A stretch of DNA of 64,000 nt. Source: Platanthera guangdongensis. Lineage: Eukaryota > Streptophyta > Magnoliopsida > Asparagales > Orchidaceae. Below the pieces are notes generated by a model, which saw nothing but the letters and a program-made list of their open reading frames with translations, did no database searches and was not told the origin of the DNA. The DNA lies in the NCBI GenBank assembly GCA_039583875.1, contig CM077162.1, positions 59,688,822-59,752,821 on the forward strand, in the 5' to 3' direction. The translations under genes were made by a program, and so were the position numbers. Shown one piece after another: positions 56,397-64,000 of this stretch (its first letter is position 1; the number at the start of each line of letters is the position of its first letter).

Positions 56397-57652
56397 TGTT
56401 GAAACTGAAAACTCAGTCTCTCGTGGAGTTCACCCTCGGGGAAGGGGTGATCGCGAACCTACTTCTCTCCTGCAAGAAAAATAGCAAAAAGAAATGGAAA
56501 CTGACCCAAGAGCTTGGCATGGAGGTCCCACCACACACCCAGAAGATCTTAGAGTGCTTCCGCTCCTTAGACAAAGGCTGAGCTAAGGCTACCTCAGAAA
56601 GCGCAAGACGATCTGAATACTGACAAGCATGCCTTCTGAGATGCCCGTTGGGTCTTAATTATAGATTTCTGAAAATGGCCTGCAAATAGCCAACATCCGT
56701 TGTCTTGAACAGCTATATGCAGCCCAATCGAGTCTGCTAACAGTGTAACTCCGTTGTTCTAACAGGCTATAGGCAGACCAGCTGGGGTAAAATGGTAAAA
56801 AAAACACCTTATAGGAGACTATGCGAGTGGAGTAACATCACTCAACGCCATTTCCAGGAAGGCGCCGAGAACGTCGAGTGGAGAAACGTCACTCAACGCC
56901 AAAGACAGGAGGGCATCGAGAGCATCGAGTGGAGCAACATCAATCAATGCCAAAGCCGAGAGGGCATCAAGAGAGTCGAGTGGAGCAACGTCACTCAATG
57001 CCAAAGCCAGGAGGGTGTTGAGAGCGTCGAGTGGAGCAACGTCACTCAACACAAAAGCCGGGAGCGCATCGAGAGCATCGAGTGGAGCAACGTCACTCAA
57101 TACAAAAGACGGGATGGCGTCAGTGTGGGTAAAGTCCAAATGAGAACTTATAAAGTAGCTTGGCGAGTAGCCCTCTAATACCTTCACCCGCCCGGGGCGG
57201 CCTGGGACTATGGAAAGAATTCCAGAAGAATTGAGGTCGTCAAGCTTTGTTCGGCGAATCTAGGATTCTAACTCACGAGGTTAGATCGAAGAATACCAAG
57301 CTCCCCTCGACGAATGGCGAGAATGTCGAGCCCCACTCGATGAACAGCGAGCTCCAGTAGACGAATGGTGAGACTTGCTCATCGAAAGGCAAGCTCCGTT
57401 TGACATACGCTAAGCCCTGCTCGACGGACGTCGGTCTCAACCCGAGCTCAGTTCGGCGAAAACCCGACTCGATTTGACGAATCCTGGGCGGACACAAGTT
57501 GGTTGGGCCGGCTCGCGTAGTTCGCCCTCCTAGCTCTAGCGGGAGCGAGCTGGCCGTTTTGAGTTCACCCGTATGATGTTCTGGCATGGGCATGCCACCT
57601 TGGTCCGCTCGTTTGGCCTGCTGGACCCACTTGGCGGACATGGGATTGTACA
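56397..57652 (-). mobile_element. Solo LTR of a Tat-like gypsy element, 1256 bp, TSD GTAGC/TTAGC (4 of 5)
   Basis: Flanked by GTAGC (56392-56396) and TTAGC (57653-57657). It splits the gag of E exactly between codons for DSML and the following residues. The minus strand starts TGTACAATCCCATG and ends GTTTCAACA, like the Tat LTR at 19443-20065, and both contain GGTCCCACCAC. It holds a 51-bp minisatellite and a block of TTCGACGA/CTCGACGA units (57240-57480). Confidence 0.88.
56824..57129. repeat. 51-bp minisatellite, six copies
   Basis: CGAGTGGAG starts at 56824, 56875, 56926, 56977, 57028 and 57079, exactly every 51 bases. The unit continues AACGTCACTCAA(C/T)(G/A)C. Because 51 is a multiple of three and units lack stops, both strands show spurious open frames. 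Confidence 0.96.
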
Positions 57653-57932
57653 TTAGCATCGAATCATCGACTGTACTTGCGATGATATTTTTAGCCTTCT
57701 TGTCTAGAGAGACAAGTGCAATCTCATCTTTATCGAGATCCTTTACCTTCTTTGGTACTTGCTTTGAGGAATCAATAGTGGAGGCCGTCATTGGAATGTA
57801 GCGGACTTCTTCCACCATCATGAAAATCCTTGGATCCACAGCTTCCATGAAGAACTTTACCCTTTCTTTCTACATGGGAAAGTTTGCCTTAGTGCATACG
57901 GGGAGCTTAGCAAATTCCTTGACATTCTCCAT
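57653..57932 (-). pseudogene. Copia E gag, N-terminal segment
   Basis: ATG at 57932; AKLPVCTKANFPM is followed by TAG where D has Trp, then KERVKFFMEAVDPRIF and DKDEIALVSLDKKAKN. It is cut after DSML by the Tat-like solo LTR. Confidence 0.87.
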
Positions 57933-58002
57933 GCTTGTACACTCTTAAGACAACCAGGAGAGGATCTGTTAAAGGTGTTAACCTTTTGATGAACAATCTC
58001 CC

Positions 58003-58573
58003 TCTGATACCAATTGAAAGTGTCTAGTTATCTACCTAAATCACCTAGAGGGGGTGAATAAGTGAGTTTTGCGTCATTTTGAGGAATAAAAATTATACAA
58101 AAGATGCGCAAAAAATAAACAAGCAATCCACAGACGACACCAAAGATTATAGTGGTTCCCCAATCTTGGGTACATCCACTCTCCACCTCACCTATCTAGC
58201 ACCATGCTAGAGTCGGCAACTACACTATTATCTTGGATTGGAAAATAATCCTATAACTCGAAACAACGTTCCTACAACTCGGAGTAAAAAACCACTCCTA
58301 CAACAACTCGGAGAATCACTCCTATAACTCGGAGAATAACTCCTACAATCTCGGAGAATAACTCCTACAACAATAAAATGGATTTACACTGAAATACACA
58401 AACTTGTCTTCACAGATCTGACTGATTCTCGATCTCTTCCTCCTTGAAAAATTGTAAAGCTTCAAATTTTTGAATAAAGATCTGACTGATTCTGGCATCA
58501 AATAAATCTTAATTCATTTAGTTCAAGGGTGACTTCATACAAATCTAGGTTATTGTAGATACAATACCCAACA
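58003..58573 (-). repeat. Copia E 5' LTR (58016-58573, 558 bp, internally deleted) and PBS (58003-58015)
   Basis: Both termini match the 3' LTR (TGAAAGTGTCTAGTT and CAATACCCAACA), but about 1 kb is missing from the middle, including the CTCGAG cluster and TATA box. At the junction (about 58460-58503) lies a filler that repeats AGATCTGACTGATTCT from 58415-58430. The PBS reads TTGGTATCAGAG on the minus strand. Confidence 0.93.
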
Positions 58574-58720
58574 GTTAAGTCCATAGAAATCCAAATCCTC
58601 AAATTCGAATAGACTCTCCAGAGAAAACTCTTCAGTCCCTCCAGAGCATTTAGTCGTTCTTCTCGTAAAGTCCACTGCTTCTTCTCTGGCAAATCTAAAT
58701 TTCCTCATTCTCTGTAATCG

Positions 58721-61110
58721 ATGGCTCCATATTCGAAGTTTGGTGTGGGCAGTGAATTTGTTAGCGCAGGCATAGAGGAAATTTCAGATGACTTCAATAA
58801 TGTTCTGCTACTTCTAGAATCCGTCAGCCTCTCCTTCATACTTGAACATCCATGCAAGGTGCTGATAAAAGATGTAGAAGAGTTATTCAAAAATGCGAAG
58901 CTTAAGAGAAGCGGAAAATTGCTGAATAGCTCAATTAGAGACATCAAGATCAAACTCAAGCCATCTTCCTTGACACAGTTTCTCCGACTACCATCAATTC
59001 CTGAGGAATACTATCTGGAAGCAGATGATTACTCAACAGCCTACTCCTTATATGGTCTTCCAGAATCCACCATTTCAATTAAAAGACAAAATATGTCAGA
59101 TGAAAGTAAACATCTGGTCGATATTCTAAGAAAGGTGCTTCTCGGCAAAACGGGCTCCATCGGATACATTTCTTTAGATTTCTTTGATATGATGACTGCA
59201 GTTATGTGCAGAAAGAAGCTCCAATGGGGATACCTATTATTTGAAAAGATCATGGAAAGTCTGAAAGCACCAAACTTTGGAAGAATAATTTCTCTGTATC
59301 TAAATGAAGCTTACCCAGTAATCTTTGACATATCAAAAGGTGTGGCAATTCACCACCAGAAGAGAATCTCTATATCCTCCATCCAGAGATGGAAGATCAG
59401 AATTCCAAAGCCAGGCCAGGCTCCACGAGTTCCAAGAATTATAATTAATGATGAGGATGGGATCCCATCTCCTCCTCACAATGATACAGCTGACACATCT
59501 GGTGGAGCTGCTAAGGGGGAGCCTGCTACCTAAGTTCATGAAGTGTCAGTGACAGATGTTCCTACAGACTGGATTCCAGAGAAATTTGTTAATGATGATG
59601 TGGCAGTGGTAGAAGAATGTAAAGCTCAGTCTGATGATGCACAGAGCACCTCTATGGATGATGATGGCTAAGGTATGAATGTTCACTCCTCCTCTGACGA
59701 ATATACTCTACTAGATACTACTACAGATGACATTAACAGGATGATTGAAAGTCTAACATCAGATGAACCCCTATTCATCTCTTCTGATAAGACTACTGAA
59801 AAGTCTCCTACAGAGATCCCTAAAGAAATCCCTTAAGAAACAACAGAAGATTCTCAGCCCCAGGAATAAGTTAATTGGGAGAATGTTGATGCAGTCTCTG
59901 ATGGTGATGATGAAATTATACCAAAGCCTGCAGAACCTCCCATAAGGAGTTTAGATTTCTCTCTCCCTACTATCCTAGGTGAGGAAGGGGATGAGATGAC
60001 TTCATTCAAAATAGGTGCAACCTCAGATATTATTGAAGAAATACCTATATGGATAGTTCTAGCTTTACCTACTCCACCCCCTCCAACAAAAATAATTCCT
60101 GATGATACACTATTTGGTTAGGTAGAATCTATGCTGACAAAATAAAGAGAGTACTTTGACAAGTCTCTCCAACTAGTAACTGCAAAAGTCACTGCTCTTG
60201 AAAAATAGATGAGTAGAGGCCTTGCTGAAATTCAACACAATACAGATGAGTTCAAAAGACTGTTGCAAATTGGTGGAAAGCCTATAGACCACACCATCAC
60301 TAGTATTCATGAAGTAATGAATCAATCAGTCACTCTGGCGAACAATCAGATCAAATTGGTGAAGAAAACTGAGGAATAGAATTTCAAAACTTGTGAATAG
60401 GTTGGCAAGTTTAAGGAAGATATCATTGTGACCCTAGTTGTAGAAGTCAAAAAGGGGGAGGATAAAGTGAAGGAAAATCTAGACAAGAAAGTTCAAGACA
60501 TGAAAAATCTATTGGGTGATCAACTAAAAGAGATCACCAAAAGTGTAGAAAAGCAGATTAAAGGTGTAAACTTATATGATTTTGAGTCTGTTGTCTGGAT
60601 GCATAATCTGATCTCTCCAGAATTTCAAGTTGATCCTAATGAAGCTCCACCTCCCCATATAGATCCAAATACTTTCAAGTCTACCTTCTCACCTAGACCT
60701 AAATAGTATGAATTCCCTCCTAAAATCTATTCTCAAGTATGGACTCATGAGAAACCATAGATTCCACAAGAATTATGGTGACGGTGCTTCTGCATGCAGA
60801 TCCATTCCCAGTCAAGGTGAAGCTAAAAGGATTGAAAAAGAATTTGCTGAAGTGTGGAGTACTACTTCAAAGTCTCTTATTTTTGATACTCTAAAGCTGG
60901 TTGTAGATTTTAATGAAGATAGAAATGATAATTATAGTCACCAACAGTGAGAGCTTTATGAAAAATCTATGACCAAAAGAAGAATTTATGATCGTGAATA
61001 TGGACGCAATAATCCTAAAGCTTCTCCTCAAACTCCAAAGTACTACCCCAAACCATACAGGTATCAGAAAAGACAGCAAGAAAAGAAAGAAAGACAGTAT
61101 TAGCACAATC
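58721..61110 (+). pseudogene. ORF3 of copia D, third gene after pol, about 790 codons ancestrally
   Basis: ATG at 58721 is fixed by an in-frame TAA six bases upstream (58715-58717). Residues 1-270 are open: FVSAGIEEISDDF, HPCKVLIKDVEELFKNAKL, LTQFLRLPSIPEEYYLEADD, YGLPESTISIKRQN, VLLGKTGSIGYISLDFFDMM, KLQWGYLLFEKIM and KAPNFGRIISLYL. The same frame continues past about ten TAA/TAG codons through an acidic Ser/Thr-rich linker and a coiled coil (DKKVQDMKNLLGDQLKEIT) to 60706. After one shift near 60750 come YGDGASACRS, EVWSTTSKSLIFDTLKLVV and a Lys/Arg-rich end. No signal peptide, membrane helix or enzyme motif. The promoter is upstream of copia E (34889-35206). Function unknown. Confidence 0.82.
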
Positions 61111-61314
61111 CAAATGATCGGAAATTAGCTATAATGTAGAATCTTGTGGATCTGGATGTATCAATGGACAAAGTCCATACATACATAAAATTTTGAATTT
61201 TGTTGATCTTATTAGTTCTCAGTTATCATTGCTTATATAGTTTTACTTGTTAGTTAATTATTTGATTATCTTGATATAATTCACCTTAGTATAGAGGGTT
61301 TTGACTTCTACAAA

Positions 61315-61325
61315 TAGGGGGAGAT
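61315..61325 (+). other. Polypurine tract of copia D
   Basis: TAGGGGGAGAT directly before the 3' LTR start TGTTGGG. The bases 61111-61314 are AT-rich without a recognised feature. Confidence 0.9.
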
Positions 61326-62968
61326 TGTTGGGTATTGTATCCACAATAACCTAGATTTGTATGAAGTCACCCTTGAACTAAGATGAATTAAGTATGTATT
61401 TGATTCTATCTTTTAGTTGAGTGCTTGCAGGTTAATATTGCTAAGTGTAGACTAATGTAAGTTTACAATGAGTCGCTAAACACATTACCGTACAATGTAA
61501 TCCCTCATTGTGTGATCCATGGTGTTGACTCATCTGTAACCTCTCTATTGGGATGCACTTCATTTTCAAGTACTAAAGAAATGTAAGAAGGGAAGGGTTG
61601 TTGATTTCCAATGTAGAAGAAAAGAATTTTTCAGAAATTTACTCAAGTCCATTTCTTGAGAAAAGGAACATGTTTCTCGAGAAGTCTAAGTCTATTTCTC
61701 GAGAAAGCATAGCTGTTCTTGAGAAACATTAAGTATTCTCAAAAAAATCTCAAAATCTGTCTAAGTCCATTTCTCGAGAAGTTATGTATTCTTCTCGAGA
61801 AATCAATTCTTTCTCGAGAAATCAAATCTTTAGTTCTCAGAATTTTCGCTAAGTGAATTTCTCGAGAAAGTCAGACCATTTCTCGAGAAAGCCATTCATT
61901 TCTCGAGAAATCATGTACTTCTCGAGAAATTTGTCTCTAGTTCGAAAAATGCGCTAAGTCACTTTCTCGAGAAATAATATTCTTCTCGAGAAAATAGTAA
62001 TTTTCTTCATAGAAATTTCATCAAGTCTTTTCTCGAGAAAGTGAATGTTTCTCGAGAAATATACTTCTTTTCGAGAAATGTCATTGCGAATTTTTCCTTC
62101 TAAATCATCTGACGGGATTTAAAATTAACCTAAGTTAATGATAATTGATCTTTTCTTAATCGCGTGGATCTTTCCTTAATCACTCATGACCGATAGACGT
62201 GATCTATAAATAGTCTTTTCAGACAAATCGCTAACTCTAATAAGAATAATTACAAGAAGAATCATTACAACGATCGCAATTCGCACTTTCCAAAATCGGG
62301 AGAAGTCGCACGTCTTCATTGCTATTATTCTGTGCCGCTAAGATCTCGATCCAGCGATTCAAAGTAAGACAAGATTTGACAGATCCAAGATCCTAAGATT
62401 CTTTAACATCTATTTGATCCTGTCAGATCCAATGTTTTCAGAACTACGTTTTCTCGGTTTTATTCCTCAACATCTTCACTATGCTTTTTAGTTTTCAAGG
62501 AGGAAGATTCCTGAAGATTTCAGATCTCGAAGAGTAAAACAATTTTATTATTGTTGTAAATTTTTTTTACATTTGTAGGAGCTTTGTCTCCGAGTTTGTA
62601 GGATTTTTATCGCCGAGTTTGTAGATTCGTTAGTGGATCGAGTTTGTAGATCCAGTTTGTGGATCGAGGTGTAGATCTGGTATGTGGATCGAGTTTGTAG
62701 ATCTGGTTGTGGATCGAGGTATAGGAGTGTTGCTCCGTGGTGTAAGATTAGTATAATCTGAGAAAGGTGAAGTAGTCGAATCATACCCTTTGTGGTAGAT
62801 AGGCGAGCCGGGATAGTGAACGTACCCAATACGGTGAACCACTATAAAAATCTCTGTGTTTGTGTGTTTGTGTGTTTGTCTTTTAGATAATTTTTATTCC
62901 ACAAAAATACGCACACATCACATATTCACACCCCTCTAGGTGATTTACGTAGACGCTAGATACTTTAA
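61326..62968 (+). repeat. Copia D 3' LTR, 1643 bp
   Basis: Aligns with 27636-29286. It ends ATACTTTAA where the 5' LTR has ATACTTTCA. The TTTCTCGAGAAA cluster lies at about 61650-62080 and a TATA box CTATAAATAG near 62204-62213. GTTTGTAGATCC/TTGTGGATCGAG units lie at 62590-62720. Confidence 0.95.
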
Positions 62969-64000
62969 GGGTCTTTTCGGGACTTCCCATGCTGGTATAT
63001 AGCTTTCTTGAGCTAGAGCTAGAAAAGCCCTTGTTCTTCCACTATCTTCTCCTGCTCAACATCTTCTTGAACTGTTTAGAGATCAAGGTAAGTTCTCCAT
63101 TTGACAATTCATTAGCTAAGGTGCTAGGATCTGAGTACTCTAACTCAGCAGTTCTCCTTGGTGGAGAAGGGGTCTTTTTCCTGCACCTCCTTAGAGCTTC
63201 AACTTTGAAGGCCACTGCCTTCTCTCTATTGAAGATTCTGGAAGCATCATTTTCTGCCATTCTGGATTTTAGCTGCAGCTCATTAGACAACAGCATCCCA
63301 AATAGGCTCTGCGGTAGAGTGTCAGGCACGTTACCAACCTCCCTGATGACACAAATCTTGATATCTCATTCCTTATTGAGGGATCTCAAGAACTTGTCAT
63401 TCAGCTTATATTTTATGAACTGTCTCCAATAAGTAATCAGGCTGTTCATAATCTTGAAAACTCTTTCATAAGATTCTTCTATGGAATCCTTCTTTCCTTG
63501 CTTGAAGGCCTCATACTTCTAGTTCATGAGAGATTTTCATCACCTCCTATATCTCATCTATATACACAATTAAAGAATCCCATATTTTTTTAGCAGTCAT
63601 GTAGTGGACCAAGTTCTGGAATGTGGAGTTATCTATGACAATTATAATAATATTCTAAGCCCTTTTGTCCATAGTGTCCATAATGACTTCATCATTGGTC
63701 ATCTCAGTGTATTTCTTGGGAGTATGGATATTGGCATCTATAATAGAGATCTTCATGGGAATGAAAGCTCCCTCTTAAATAGTTATGAATATCCTAGGGT
63801 ATGAGCTTCTATAAACGGTCTTACCCTCTCCTTCCAGATCCCAGAATTTTCCTCCCTACAAATAGGAAGTTTCATAGAACCCAACTCATTATGGTTCTCA
63901 CCTAAAGCCATGGAGATAAGCTTTTGCTACCCATAGAGATCTGTTTAGACTGTTAAGTCCTTTTTGAACAACCGCCCCCTGATACCACTTAAAAGTCTTT
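62969..64000 (-). mobile_element. Copia C, 5' segment: gag start, PBS and first bases of the 5' LTR
   Basis: Continues C after the D insertion (GGGTC 62969-62973). The minus strand at 63980-63989 reads AGTGGTATCA, the PBS. From 63990 (TAAAAGTCTTT; other SIRE-type LTRs begin TGAAAGT) the 5' LTR runs out of the window. Confidence 0.87.
62974..63911 (-). pseudogene. Copia C gag, N-terminal segment
   Basis: ATG at 63911 (MALGENHNELGSMKLPICRE, then WKERVRPFIEAHTLGYS and a stop), aligned with the starts of D and E gag (KLPVCTK, KERV). Later capsid parts are decayed until DTLPQSLFGMLLSNELQLKS and EKAVAFKVEAL (63329-63042), then SNGELTLISKQFKKMLSRR. It is cut at 62973 and resumes at 27635. Confidence 0.83.

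Larger units (their letters stand above)
35207..58573 (-). mobile_element. Copia E: SIRE-like Ty1/copia element, TSD GTTAA, carrying four further insertions
   Basis: GTTAA at 35202-35206 and 58574-58578. The 3' LTR is on the left, the 5' LTR (internally deleted) on the right. Nested in it: 38559-40635, 43321-44901, 48020-55528 and 56397-57652, each with its own duplication. Sequence, gene order and palindromic motif place it in the same family as D, inserted in the opposite direction. Confidence 0.95.
27636..62968 (+). mobile_element. Copia D: SIRE-like Ty1/copia element, TSD GGGTC, interrupted by copia E
   Basis: GGGTC at 27631-27635 and 62969-62973 flanks it. Own parts: 5' LTR, PBS, gag, pol and ORF3 promoter on the left (27636-35206), then ORF3, PPT and 3' LTR on the right (58579-62968), about 12.0 kb after removing E and one GTTAA. 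Left and right LTRs differ by roughly 7 percent over the first 200 bp (by eye). It is the only SIRE-type element here complete at both ends with full-length LTRs. Confidence 0.95.

Noticed and set aside
56792..57187. Open frames of more than 120 codons on both strands with 17-residue repeats
   Set aside because: Both are by-products of the 51-bp minisatellite, whose period is a multiple of three; they lie inside a solo LTR with no codon bias or homologue recognised.

Overview
The window is plant nuclear DNA made entirely of LTR retrotransposons nested inside one another. I see no host gene, rRNA, tRNA or CRISPR array. The evidence for a flowering-plant genome is the mix of families: SIRE-like Ty1/copia elements with LTRs of about 1.6 kb, a Tat-lineage Ty3/gypsy element with a second RNase H domain and an antisense extra gene, and chromovirus-like gypsy remains. 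All primer-binding sites recognised on the copia elements and on element B match the initiator Met-tRNA (TGGTATCAGAG type). Nearly every reading frame carries stops or frameshifts, so these are old, silenced copies. The species cannot be named from this.

Layout by target-site duplication (TSD) and broken reading frames. The outermost host is copia C (minus strand), seen as 23914-27635 and again as 62969-64000. Left arm: gypsy B (20066-23913) sits in the reverse transcriptase of C, Tat gypsy (10663-20065) sits in the gag of B, and copia A (1-10662) sits in the antisense gene of Tat. Only the right halves of these four are inside the window. A solo LTR of family F (21548-23219, TSD GCTCA) lies in the LTR of B. 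Right arm: copia D (27636-62968, plus strand, TSD GGGTC) sits in the gag of C, and copia E (35207-58573, minus, TSD GTTAA) sits in D. Inside E are a gypsy solo LTR (38559-40635, TSD TTCTT), a SIRE-like solo LTR (43321-44901, TSD GAAGC), the complete copia F (48020-55528, TSD GAGTC) and a Tat-like solo LTR (56397-57652, TSD 4 of 5 bases).

How the genes work together. Each copia element has gag, then protease-integrase-reverse transcriptase-RNase H. Elements A, D and E also carry a third gene (ORF3) between pol and the 3' LTR. Its N-terminal domain is visibly conserved between all three and it shows no sign of being an envelope protein. The spacer before ORF3 in A, D and E repeats the plan of the LTR promoter: a cluster of short family-specific palindromes (TTTCTCGAGAAA in D and E, GTTCGACGATC in A), then a TATA box, then the ORF3 start about 115-157 bp further on. 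This looks like an internal promoter built from the same parts as the LTR, and it is the most interesting signal here. The A-type motif core TCGACGA also recurs in LTRs of unrelated families in the window.

Limits: boundaries resting on matching TSDs are firm. Those with one partner outside the window (A, Tat, B, C) rest on LTR ends, PBS/PPT sequences and interrupted frames. Family names come from recognised motifs, not from a search.
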